NCBI GenBank assembly: GCA_019637795.1
Contig: JAHBUY010000009.1
Location: 1 to 64,000 of the forward strand
DNA: 64,000 nucleotides
Origin: a bacterium
GTDB taxonomy: Bacteria; Desulfobacterota; Binatia; HRBIN30; CADEER01
Direction of reading: 5' to 3'
The notes beneath the pieces are model-generated. The model worked only from the letters and a program-made list of their open reading frames with translations. It made no database searches and was not told the origin of the DNA. Below, piece after piece: positions 17,901 to 25,146 of the stretch. Both the position numbers and the translations under genes were made by a program. The first letter of the stretch is position 1. Every line of letters starts with the position of its first letter.

Positions 17901-18280
17901 CCATGGCCCTGCGCCAACGCGCCGCCGGCAGCGCCGTCGTCCACGCCGGCGCACCACGGCGGTCCCGCGGCGAAATCGTCGTCCCCATCTACGTGAAATC
18001 GGCCATCCCCTTCCAGGCGCTCGACCTGCGGCTCAGCTACGGTTCGACTGCGACCTTCGTCGGGGCCTCGGTGCGCGGGCAGGCCGCCGCCGCCATCACC
18101 AGCGCCCAGGGCGATGGCGCCCGTGTGTCGCTCAGCCTCGCGAGCGCCCAGCCGATCGCCGGCAACCGGGGCTCGATCCTCCTCCTGAGGTTCCGCGGCG
18201 CGTCCCCCGGGGTGACGCTGGACGGCGCGATGGTCGACGAGCAGCCTTCACGCGTCGTCACCCACGGCCGCACACGTTGA
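14987..18280 (+). CDS. Secreted NHL-repeat protein with dockerin-like and cohesin-like C-terminal modules
   Basis: 1097 residues. The start is GTG 14987 (GTG 15002 is an alternative), followed by a signal peptide ending ASVAKA. Residues about 45-735 are NHL-type propeller repeats, seen as recurring YIADxxNNRIRKV and TVAGNGxxGxxGDGGxAxxA units, probably two propellers. A short TP linker (about 740-785) follows. Next is a carboxypeptidase-regulatory-like sandwich (about 790-845), then a dockerin-like pair (about 850-905), whose second loop DASGDGSLSTLDAVYIL is a canonical calcium loop. After CGSDWIF and GQSFDGILLGDCTGNW comes a cohesin-like strand set (about 995-1085, EIVVPIYVKSAIPFQALDLRLSY). 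No C-terminal anchor is present. It may be bound at the surface through its dockerin-like part; this is inference. Confidence 0.84.
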   Translation: MGTHTVLLKSWTESSGEARQRARRFLAVAWCALAFASAASVAKAVPSIDTYVGGGNGDGNLAVNAALDPRGFIAVGSAASPDFYIADGRNNLVRRVDGSSGLIDTVAGNGVQGFSGDGGNARNASLSLPLDVARDSAGNLYIADMQNNRIRKVTPSGVISTFAGDGTYTYGGDGGLATQAGLKNPYAVAVGPDGYVYIADFGNNRIRRAGPAGCSPSTCVISTVVGTGDWGFSGDGGAPSNASLKNPADVSFDNNGNMLIVDYGNKRIRKVSNGIITTVAGGGFFPDGSVGDGGPATAAVLLFPMQVATDTAGNIFIADSSNRRVRMVQAASQLIYTIAGDGGPVGSTGDGGPAANATIYTPYGVAAIAPGTMWFSQNDLQANKERSRDNRIRRISNGIITSVIGGGLGDGGQAYDAIVGPNGGQAKVGNGPIANLYFADAGNNVARFVDGATGEIITLAGSGTPGYSGDNGPALEAALNAPNDVAVDSNGVVYIADTGNNVVRRVRNGIIDTVAGTGRLGYSGDGGAATAAQLSSPTGVAVDASNLLYIADQSNNRIRRVGSNGVITTVAGNGSFGYGGDGGAATSAMLRNPWDLVVRSDGAMFIADTTNHRIRYVDPNGTISTYAGLGYSGFAGDGGLATAALFNFPTSLDLDNNGVLYVNDSKNLRIRMIDNSLLHLISTVAGNGQRTAAGDGGPATAASFSTATGLMVDPSARQLFISSLDDRRVRMVTFDGAAPPTPTFTATAIPPTPTWTSTPQGTSTRTPTPQGTSTRTATPTKTNTQSAQTGTIAGSITYYSNTQKVPGVSVGLVGPAPVTVSTNSNGQYSATLALGTWSIQPAKSGGFGNAVSSLDAARVLQALAGIQHFTDQQRLACDASGDGSLSTLDAVYILQFSAGLIDQLPAARTCGSDWIFYPSASAAQNQLVINPSLGSGNCQQGSIVLNPLVGSASGQSFDGILLGDCTGNWTSSMALRQRAAGSAVVHAGAPRRSRGEIVVPIYVKSAIPFQALDLRLSYGSTATFVGASVRGQAAAAITSAQGDGARVSLSLASAQPIAGNRGSILLLRFRGASPGVTLDGAMVDEQPSRVVTHGRTR

Positions 18281-18345
18281 GCTGGAAGAGCCCGACCCGG
18301 CCACCTTCCGGACGTTTCCGCTGGGACGGCGCCGGCGTTATTCAC

Positions 18346-18374
18346 TTGACTCCGCCGGCCCGGCCACCTAGAAC
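18346..18374 (+). promoter_or_regulatory. Candidate sigma-70 promoter of the cohesin-like anchored protein
   Basis: TTGACT (18346-18351), exact 17-base spacer, TAGAAC (18369-18374), about 68 bases before ATG 18442. It matches five of six and four of six consensus bases with ideal spacing, in an otherwise very GC-rich gap. Confidence 0.55.
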
Positions 18375-18441
18375 GTGCGCGGGTTTTTGAGGCATGACGC
18401 TGCTCGCGGGCAGCGGTGTGGGTCAGTCGGAGGATTGGGGC

Positions 18442-19329
18442 ATGGGTGTCAGATTGGCGAGCGCGAAGCGATTCCTGCAGTTGGTCGTTGCCCTCGCCGC
18501 GTTCACCAACGCCAACGCCGCCTCCGCCGTTCAGGTGACTCTGGGCACGGTCAGCCAGGACCCCGCGGCAGCGGTCGACGTCCCGATCACCGTCGCCGAC
18601 ACCGCCGGCATCCTCGGCATCGCCCTCAGCTTCTCGTACAACAACGCCGTCGCCACGGCGACGCAGGTCAACTCCGTACCCGGCGTCACCAACAACTGCA
18701 CGATCGTTCCCAGCCTGACGAGCGGCATGGTGGTCATCACGGCTGCCTGCGCAGGCGGCCTGCCGTCCGGCGCGCAGACCCTGTTCACGGTGCACTTCAC
18801 CCCCGTGGCCAACGGCTCGACGCCGTTGACGTTCACCCAGACCCAGGAGGTCCCGGGCGGCTGCTTCCTGAACGAAGGCGTGCCTTCGTGCGAGCCGGTG
18901 AACGGTCAGATCACCTTCGGACCAGCCGGGCCGACGTCGACCGTCACGGCGACCGCTACCGCCACGGCGACGCGTACGGCAACGGCGACCGCGAGCGCGA
19001 CGGCGACGGTCACGTTCACCAACACCATCGGCCCATCGCCGACGGCGACCACGACGAGGACGTCGACCGCGACGGGGACGATCACCAACACGCCCGTCAA
19101 CACCAACACGCCGACCCCGTCGTTCACTGCCTCGGAAACACCGACCCTCACGCCGACGCGCACCCTCACGCCGACCCGCACCACCACCAACACGCGCAAC
19201 GCCACCCAGACGCGGCCGCCGATTCCGGTGGTGCCGTCGCCCGCCAGCCCGGCCGGCGCGCTGATGATCATCGCCCTTGGCGGCGCGCTGGTGTGGGCGC
19301 TCCACCGCCTCGCGAAGACGCCGCGCTGA
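18442..19329 (+). CDS. Cohesin-like domain surface protein with Thr-rich stalk and PVVPSP C-terminal anchor
   Basis: 295 residues from ATG 18442, chosen because GGAGG stands eight bases upstream and the signal peptide (RFLQLVVALAAFTNANAASA) starts there. Residues about 32-160 look like a cohesin sandwich: VTLGTVSQDPAAAVDVPITV, GILGIALSFSYN and a final GQITFG, the usual first strands and last strand of that fold. Two cysteine pairs (NNCTIV/ITAAC and GGCFL/PSCEP) could form disulfides. A Thr/Ala/Pro stalk (about 163-250) is followed by RPPIPVVPSPASPAG, a membrane segment and WALHRLAKTPR, the same anchor as the paralogues at 11753 and 13353. Likely role: display of a protein-binding module on the cell surface. 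The ligand is unknown. Confidence 0.85.
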   Translation: MGVRLASAKRFLQLVVALAAFTNANAASAVQVTLGTVSQDPAAAVDVPITVADTAGILGIALSFSYNNAVATATQVNSVPGVTNNCTIVPSLTSGMVVITAACAGGLPSGAQTLFTVHFTPVANGSTPLTFTQTQEVPGGCFLNEGVPSCEPVNGQITFGPAGPTSTVTATATATATRTATATASATATVTFTNTIGPSPTATTTRTSTATGTITNTPVNTNTPTPSFTASETPTLTPTRTLTPTRTTTNTRNATQTRPPIPVVPSPASPAGALMIIALGGALVWALHRLAKTPR

Positions 19330-19361
19330 CCGCGCCCGGTCGGCGGTGAACGATTCGCCGG

Positions 19362-19379
19362 GGGGCCGCGCGCGGCCCC
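19362..19379. terminator. Possible hairpin terminator
   Basis: Perfect 18-base palindrome GGGGCCGCG-CGCGGCCCC, 32 bases after the stop of the cohesin-like gene and 45 bases before the aminopeptidase start. There is no T-run. Confidence 0.42.
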
Positions 19380-19424
19380 TCGCTGGCTGGTCGCTGCCGC
19401 GTCGATGCGATATCTGGCGAAGGC

Positions 19425-21980
19425 ATGAGTGACCGCGACTTCCGCCTCTCGCCCCACGTGCGCCCGGTGCGCTACGACCTCGCCATCGAGGTCGACCTGG
19501 ACCACTGGCGTTTCCACGGCGTCGAGGAGATCGAGCTGACCGTCGGCGAGCCAACCGCCAGCGTCACCCTGCACGCCAGCGAGTTGGCCATCACCAGCGC
19601 CCGCGCCGTGCTGCTCGATGGCACCCAGCTCGCCGCTCACCCGACGTACAACGCCACCGCCGAGACCGCGACCCTGACCTTCCCACGCGCCCTGCCCCGC
19701 GGCACCGTGCGCCTGAGTCTCGACTTCCGCGGCGAGATCCTCGCTCGCCTGCGCGGTTTCTACCGTTCGACCAAAGATGGCGCGCGCTACGCGGCGACGC
19801 AGTTCGAGGCCGCCGACGCGCGCCGCGCCTTCCCCTGCTTCGACGAACCCGCCTTCAAGGCGCGCTTCGCGTTGACGCTCGACATTCCGTCCAACCTGGT
19901 CGCGATCGCCAACGGCCCGGTCGTCCGCGAGACCGATCTCGGCGGCGGCCGCAAGGAAGTGGAGTTCGCCGAGACGCCACCCATTTCCTCGTATCTGGTC
20001 GCCTACACGGTCGGCCCCTACGAGGCGACCCCGGTCACCACCACCAGCACCGGCTGGCCGGTGCGCGTCTTCCTGCCGCGCGGCATGGCCGCCAAGGGTG
20101 TCTTCGCGCGTGACGCCCACGCGCGATCACTCGAGTACCTCGAGGACTACACCGCGATTCCGTATCCATACACCAAGGTCGACGCCATCGGCGTGCCCGA
20201 TTTCGAAGCCGGCGCGATGGAGAACCCCGGCGCCATCACCTACCGCCTCACCGCGATCGCCGCCGACGCCGAGCGCGCCTCGACCCCGAGCCTCAAGGGC
20301 ATCTACTACACTGCGGCGCACGAGCTCACCCACATGTGGTGGGGCGACCTGGTCACCATGGCGTGGTGGGACGATCTCTGGCTCAACGAGTCCTTCGCCA
20401 CGTTCATCGGCTACAAGGTCGTCGCCGACCTGGTTCCCGAATGGGGCATGTGGCGCGACTTCGTCGCCACCCTGGTCCGCCCCTTCAACCTCGACGCTCT
20501 CGCCTCGACGCACCCGATTTCGTTCGAGGTCAAGAACGCCAAACAGGCCACCGAACGGTTCGATGTCATCACCTACTGGAAGGGCGCCGGCGTCGTCCGC
20601 ATGATCGAGGGCTTCCTCGGCGCGGACGCCTTCCGCGCCGGCGTGCGCGCCTACCTGACCCGCTATCGCGAGGCGAACGCGACCGCCGACGACTTCTGGC
20701 GCGAGCTCGGCGCCGCCTCCGGCCGCGACGTCGCGACCATCGCCAACGCCTGGATCACCCAACCCGGCCACCCGCTGCTCCGCTTCAGCAGCGCCAACGG
20801 CCGCCTCGAGGCACGGCAGCAGCGCTTCTTCGCCGATCCCGACGCCCCCGCCGACCCGCGCGGCGCGACCTGGCCGACGCCGCTGGTGATCAAGCACGGA
20901 CGCGGCGACCAGAGCGGCGAAACGCGCGTGCTGCTCGACGGCGCCACGCAGACGATCGAGCTGCCCGAACACGACTGGTTCTTCCCCAACGGCGACGGCG
21001 CCGGCTTCTTCCGCTTCGCCCTCGATGACGCCGCCCTGCACCGCCTGGTGCAGGTGGTACAGTCGGCGCTCAATCCGGCCGAACGCCTGACCCTGGTCGG
21101 CAACCAGTGGGCGCTGGTCCGCGCCTGCAAGGCCGATGTCGCCCAGTTCTTCTCCATGCTCGCCGGCTTCCGCGCCGAACCCGACCGCGCCGTGCTGTCG
21201 GCGATCGCCGAACGCCTCTACTGGCTGGCGACGCACGTGGTCGACGACGCGACGCGTCCGCTCTTCGAGCGCTTCGTCGGCGCCTTCGTGCGCCCGCACT
21301 TCGACGCCCTCGGCTGGAATCCGCGGCAGGGCGAGAGCGCCGACGACCGCTTGCGCCGTGCCACCGCCATCGCCGCCCTCGGCGAGCTCGCCGCCGATCC
21401 GGCGATCATCGACGCGGCCAGGGCCCGTCTGGAGCGCTACCTGGCCGAGCCCACCAGCCTCGACGCCAACCTCGCCTCCGCGGTGGTGACGATCGCCGCC
21501 CGCCGCGGCGACGCGGCGCTGTACCAACGCTACCTCGAGCGCAAACGCGCGGCCGGCGCCGACCCCGAGGAGGAGCAGCGCTTTCTGCTCGGGCTCGCCG
21601 CCTTCGAGGATCCGGAGCTCATCGGGCGCTCACTGGCGATGACCCTGACCGACGAGGTGCGGCCACAGGATCGCGCCCACCTGTACGCGCGTCTGCTCGG
21701 GATGCGCGCCGCGCGCCTGACCACCTGGACCTTCATCCGCGACCGCTGGCAAGCGCTCACGGCCAACCTCGACCCGATGCTGCAACAGAACATCGTCCGC
21801 GCCCTCGCCCAGTTGACCCCGGCCGACGTCGCCGACGAAGTGCTCGCCTTCCTCCCGCCGCGCGCCACCGAGGAGACGCGCGAGACCGTGGCGCAGACGA
21901 TCGAGCAACTGCGCATCGACGCGGCCGTCGCCCATCGCCTCACCCCCGCGGTCTCCGCCGCGTTGCGCGACATCGCCTGA
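19425..21980 (+). CDS. M1-family zinc aminopeptidase (puromycin-sensitive/PepN type)
   Basis: Removes N-terminal residues from peptides in the cytoplasm. 851 residues from ATG 19425, with no signal peptide. The N-terminal beta domain begins RLSPHVRPVRYDLAIEVDL. The exopeptidase motif GAMENPG is at about 263-269. The zinc motif HELTHMWWGDLVTMAWWDDLWLNESF lies at about 298-323, supplying HExxH plus the distant Glu. The C-terminal alpha-helical ERAP1-like domain follows (from about 500 to the end). Length is normal for the family. The oligoribonuclease gene begins seven bases after the stop, so the two are probably co-transcribed. Substrate preference cannot be read from the sequence. Confidence 0.94.
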   Translation: MSDRDFRLSPHVRPVRYDLAIEVDLDHWRFHGVEEIELTVGEPTASVTLHASELAITSARAVLLDGTQLAAHPTYNATAETATLTFPRALPRGTVRLSLDFRGEILARLRGFYRSTKDGARYAATQFEAADARRAFPCFDEPAFKARFALTLDIPSNLVAIANGPVVRETDLGGGRKEVEFAETPPISSYLVAYTVGPYEATPVTTTSTGWPVRVFLPRGMAAKGVFARDAHARSLEYLEDYTAIPYPYTKVDAIGVPDFEAGAMENPGAITYRLTAIAADAERASTPSLKGIYYTAAHELTHMWWGDLVTMAWWDDLWLNESFATFIGYKVVADLVPEWGMWRDFVATLVRPFNLDALASTHPISFEVKNAKQATERFDVITYWKGAGVVRMIEGFLGADAFRAGVRAYLTRYREANATADDFWRELGAASGRDVATIANAWITQPGHPLLRFSSANGRLEARQQRFFADPDAPADPRGATWPTPLVIKHGRGDQSGETRVLLDGATQTIELPEHDWFFPNGDGAGFFRFALDDAALHRLVQVVQSALNPAERLTLVGNQWALVRACKADVAQFFSMLAGFRAEPDRAVLSAIAERLYWLATHVVDDATRPLFERFVGAFVRPHFDALGWNPRQGESADDRLRRATAIAALGELAADPAIIDAARARLERYLAEPTSLDANLASAVVTIAARRGDAALYQRYLERKRAAGADPEEEQRFLLGLAAFEDPELIGRSLAMTLTDEVRPQDRAHLYARLLGMRAARLTTWTFIRDRWQALTANLDPMLQQNIVRALAQLTPADVADEVLAFLPPRATEETRETVAQTIEQLRIDAAVAHRLTPAVSAALRDIA

Positions 21981-21987
21981 GGCGCGC

Positions 21988-22533
21988 ATGCCGCCGCGCG
22001 ACGACCTCCTGGTCTGGATGGACATGGAAATGTCCGGCCTCGACCCGGCGCGCAACGTCATCCTCGAGATCGCGACGTTGATCACCGACGCGTCGCTCAC
22101 CGTCGTCGCCGAGGGCCCAGTGCTGGCCATCCACCAGCCGGACAGCGTGCTCGACGCGATGGACGACTGGAACCGCGAGCACCATGGCGCCAGCGGTCTC
22201 ACGGCCCGCGTCCGCGCCTCGCACCTCTCCGCCGCCGACGCCGAGACGCGGTCGCTGGCCTTCGTCAGCGCCCACTGCGCGGCGCGCAGCTCGCCGCTCT
22301 GCGGCAACTCGATCTACCAGGATCGCCGCTTCCTGGCGCGCCACATGCCGCAGCTCGACCACTACCTGCACTACCGCAACGTCGACGTCAGCACGATCAA
22401 GGAGTTGGTTCGCCGCTGGTACCCCGCCGGACCGCCGCCGCCGGAGAAGAAGCACGCCCACTTGGCGCTCGACGACATCCGCGAGTCGATCGAGGAACTG
22501 CGCTTCTACCGCGCGCACTACTTCCGCAGCTAG
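21988..22533 (+). CDS. orn: Oligoribonuclease
   Basis: 3'-5' exoribonuclease that degrades two- to five-base RNAs and the pGpG product of cyclic-di-GMP turnover. 181 residues, the normal length. DEDDh catalytic residues are visible: WMDMEMSGLDP (first Asp and Glu), GNSIYQDRRFL (middle Asp), and HAHLALDDIRESIEELRFYR (His and last Asp). ATG 21988 lies seven bases downstream of the aminopeptidase stop, which suggests translational coupling. The match to the family runs end to end. Confidence 0.95.
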   Translation: MPPRDDLLVWMDMEMSGLDPARNVILEIATLITDASLTVVAEGPVLAIHQPDSVLDAMDDWNREHHGASGLTARVRASHLSAADAETRSLAFVSAHCAARSSPLCGNSIYQDRRFLARHMPQLDHYLHYRNVDVSTIKELVRRWYPAGPPPPEKKHAHLALDDIRESIEELRFYRAHYFRS

Positions 22534-22534
22534 C

Positions 22535-22573
22535 GCGACCACTCCCTGCCCCGCGAGGGCAAGGAGTGGTCGC
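22535..22573. terminator. Bidirectional terminator between orn and the aldehyde oxidoreductase gene
   Basis: Stem GCGACCACTCC (22535-22545) with GGAGTGGTCGC (22563-22573); a second inner stem TGCCC/GGGCA is separated by one mismatch. It lies between two convergent genes, two bases after the orn stop. Confidence 0.65.
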
Positions 22574-22591
22574 TCGCTCGCCGCGCGCCGC

Positions 22592-24298
22592 TCAACCGCT
22601 GGCGCGCTGTGACATGATGTCCTCCTCGAATGGCATCAGGGTGAAGACGCGCTCGATCTCCTCCCGCGGGACGTCGAACACGGCGCCGTTGGTCGGAATC
22701 GCCTCGGTCGTCATCCACTCCGGCAGGGCGTCGTCAGCACGGCCCAGACCAGCCTTGCGGTTGAACGCCCATTCGTCCTGCAGGCACTGCCAGCCGTACT
22801 GCACGATGTCCTGCGGGCTGAGGGTCAGGCCGTACATGGCGTTGAAGTACTGCCGCATCTCTTCCATGCTCGGTTGCTGAAACTGGCAGAACCCGCTCGA
22901 GTCGCACACCGCGTTGACGATCTGCGCGTTCTGTGAGGCGCGCGCCGCGTCGGGCACCGGCATGACGATCAGACCGGCGGTGTGATCGGCGCCCATCGGA
23001 CTGGTGCAGTACGTGATGCCCGTCGGCTTCAGGGTGCGCGGCTCCCAGGCCGGCACGCCCTGCCCCTTGACCGCGGGAATGCGCTGCACGCCGTGCTTCC
23101 TGCCGGTGTGGACGACCCCCTGCGCGACGTCGGCCGAGAGATCGCTGTCATGGTCGACCTTCTCCAGCAACGCGATCGCCGCCTCGTGATCGCCCCACGG
23201 CACCTTGCCGGCCTCCATCGCGACGGCGATGGCACCGCCGGTCTCGATCGTGTCGAGCCCCAGCTCGTCGCACAGGCGGTCCATCTTCGCGACCGCGTCG
23301 AGGTCGCCGATCTCGCAGTTGGACCCCATCAGCGCCAGCGTCTCGAACTCGAGCGCCGAGGTCACGTACTTGCCGTCGGGGCCGTGCACGACGTTCGAAC
23401 ACTGCACGATGCAGCCGGTCATGCAGTTGTGCATGCCGCCGCCGCGGGTCTCGAAGCTCTCGATGATGCGCGCCCCGTCCAGGTCCATCGCCTTGTCGAA
23501 CTGCATGAAGCGCCGGTTCTTGGTCGGCAGCGTGTCCATCATGTTCGCCATGCCGACCACCGAGGACGTGCCGCGCGCGAAGAGCTGCGGGCCTTCCTTG
23601 TGGTGTTTCACCTGCGCCGCCACCAACTCCTTGAACGCCTTCGGATCCTTGGCCACGCGCGCCTGCGTGCCTTCGTCGTCGACCGCCACCGCCTTGAGCC
23701 CCTTGGCGCCCATGACCGCGCCGAGCCCGCCGCGCGCCGCGTGGCGCGTCGGATAGCGGTGATCCTCGTCGGTGAGCGCCACGCTGGCGCCCTTGTAGCG
23801 CGCCTCGCCAGCCGGGCCGCAGAGCACGAACGCGGCACGCTTGCCGTGCGTCTCGGCCAGCTTCGCGCAGGCGGCGTACGTGCGCAGCCCCTTCAGCTCC
23901 GGGCACTCGCGCAACGACGCGCCCTGCTTGTTGACGGTCAGCAGGTAGCGCTTCTCGGGATCCTTCGCCTGTCCCTCGACGATGACGGCTCGATAACCGA
24001 GGCGCATCAGCTTCTGCGCCGGTTGGCCACCGGCGTTCGCCTCCTTGATGCCGCCGGTGAGCGGACTCTTGCCGCCGACGCTCATGCGACCCGACGTCGG
24101 CGCCACGCCGCCGCTCAGACAGCCGGGCGCCAGGATCAGCTTGTTCCCCGGGCCCAGGGGATCACAGGTGGGATCGACTTCCTTGGTCAGGATGCGCGCC
24201 GACAGCGCGCGGCCACCGAGCGCCGTCCACTCGGCGGGGAACGGCTCTTCGGTCACGGTCAGCGTCGTCATGTCGACGCGCAACAAGCGGTCAGTCAT
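22592..24298 (-). CDS. Aldehyde:ferredoxin oxidoreductase family protein (tungsten/molybdenum bis-pyranopterin)
   Basis: 568 residues from ATG 24298 with GGAGGAG upstream. The N-terminal domain is typical of the AOR family (LLRVDMTTLTV, GGRALSARILTKEVDP, LILAPGCLSG, SGRMSVGGKSPLTGG, ANAGGQPAQKLMRLGYRAVIVEG). The iron-sulfur cysteines near residues 290-298 are spaced C-x3-C-x3-C (NCMTGCIVQC) where the archaeal AOR has C-x2-C-x3-C; the fourth cysteine is probably in DSSGFCQF (about 464-472). The family oxidises aldehydes to acids or reduces acids, with ferredoxin as electron carrier, and some members act on benzoate-type or sugar aldehydes. No ferredoxin or accessory gene is next to it. Subtype is uncertain. 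Confidence 0.88.
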   Translation of the reverse strand: MTDRLLRVDMTTLTVTEEPFPAEWTALGGRALSARILTKEVDPTCDPLGPGNKLILAPGCLSGGVAPTSGRMSVGGKSPLTGGIKEANAGGQPAQKLMRLGYRAVIVEGQAKDPEKRYLLTVNKQGASLRECPELKGLRTYAACAKLAETHGKRAAFVLCGPAGEARYKGASVALTDEDHRYPTRHAARGGLGAVMGAKGLKAVAVDDEGTQARVAKDPKAFKELVAAQVKHHKEGPQLFARGTSSVVGMANMMDTLPTKNRRFMQFDKAMDLDGARIIESFETRGGGMHNCMTGCIVQCSNVVHGPDGKYVTSALEFETLALMGSNCEIGDLDAVAKMDRLCDELGLDTIETGGAIAVAMEAGKVPWGDHEAAIALLEKVDHDSDLSADVAQGVVHTGRKHGVQRIPAVKGQGVPAWEPRTLKPTGITYCTSPMGADHTAGLIVMPVPDAARASQNAQIVNAVCDSSGFCQFQQPSMEEMRQYFNAMYGLTLSPQDIVQYGWQCLQDEWAFNRKAGLGRADDALPEWMTTEAIPTNGAVFDVPREEIERVFTLMPFEEDIMSQRASG

Positions 24299-24479
24299 GG
24301 GGAGCTCCTCCTCGATTGTCGTGCCTACCACACCGCCGCGCGGAGAGGGAATCGCGCCCGCCTGCGGCGTTCGCGGCCCCGCCATCGTCCGCCATCAGCG
24401 GCCCCCGGAGCGCCGGCGATGCGACGACGCGCCGCAGGCAGTTGATTCCTCCCCGCCCCCTCCGTACCGTGCGCGACGC

Positions 24480-25112
24480 ATGGCCAACCGGCTCCGGCTC
24501 GCGGTGCTGCTCTCCGGCGGCGGCACGACGCTGCAGAACCTGCTCGATCACATCGCCGACGGCCGCCTGTCGGCGGAAGTGGCGGTCGTGGTCTCGTCGC
24601 GTGCCGACGCCTTCGGTCTCGAGCGGGCCCGCCGCGCCGGCCTGTCGGCGATCGCGGTGCCGAGGAAGGGGCAGCCGGACGTGCAGGCGTTCAACGACGC
24701 GCTCCACGCCGCGCTCGAACCCTACGCGCCGCAGCTCGTCGTGCTCGCGGGCTTCCTGTCGCTGTTCCAACCGCGCGCACGCTACGCGGGCCGGGTGATG
24801 AACATCCACCCGGCCCTGATCCCCGCCTTCTGCGGCGAGGGATTCTACGGGCATCGCGTCCACGAGGCGGTGCTCGAGGCCGGCGTCAAGGTCAGCGGCT
24901 GCACGGTGCATTTCGCGGACGATCACTACGACCGCGGCCCGATCATCCTGCAGGGCTGCGTGCCGGTGCTGGAGGACGACACCGCCGACACGTTGGCGGC
25001 GCGCGTCCTGGCACTCGAGCACGAGCTGTATCCGCGGGCCGTCCAGCTCTTCGCCGAGGGCCGGCTGCGAATCGAAGGGCGGCGCGTGCGCGTGTTGCCG
25101 GCGCGCGACTAG
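24480..25112 (+). CDS. purN: Phosphoribosylglycinamide formyltransferase (folate-dependent)
   Basis: Third step of purine synthesis: transfers formyl from 10-formyltetrahydrofolate to GAR. 210 residues from ATG 24480. The phosphate-binding loop SGGGTTLQNLLD is at about 12-23. The catalytic triad is visible as Asn and His in MNIHPALIPAF (about 107-109) and Asp in HYDRGPIILQ (about 146). The C-terminal helix region (DTLAARVLALEHELYPRAVQLF) is standard. No other pur gene is adjacent, and the downstream neighbour infC is convergent after a 34-base gap with no evident hairpin. Length and motif order match the family throughout. Confidence 0.95.
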   Translation: MANRLRLAVLLSGGGTTLQNLLDHIADGRLSAEVAVVVSSRADAFGLERARRAGLSAIAVPRKGQPDVQAFNDALHAALEPYAPQLVVLAGFLSLFQPRARYAGRVMNIHPALIPAFCGEGFYGHRVHEAVLEAGVKVSGCTVHFADDHYDRGPIILQGCVPVLEDDTADTLAARVLALEHELYPRAVQLFAEGRLRIEGRRVRVLPARD

Positions 25113-25146
25113 CCCGCGCTCGACTCCGCCCGAGGCGACCCGCGCG

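Noticed and set aside
22982..24445. Plus-strand frame of 487 codons over the aldehyde oxidoreductase gene
   Set aside because: Composition is His/Arg-rich shadow text; the minus strand encodes a complete, motif-bearing enzyme.
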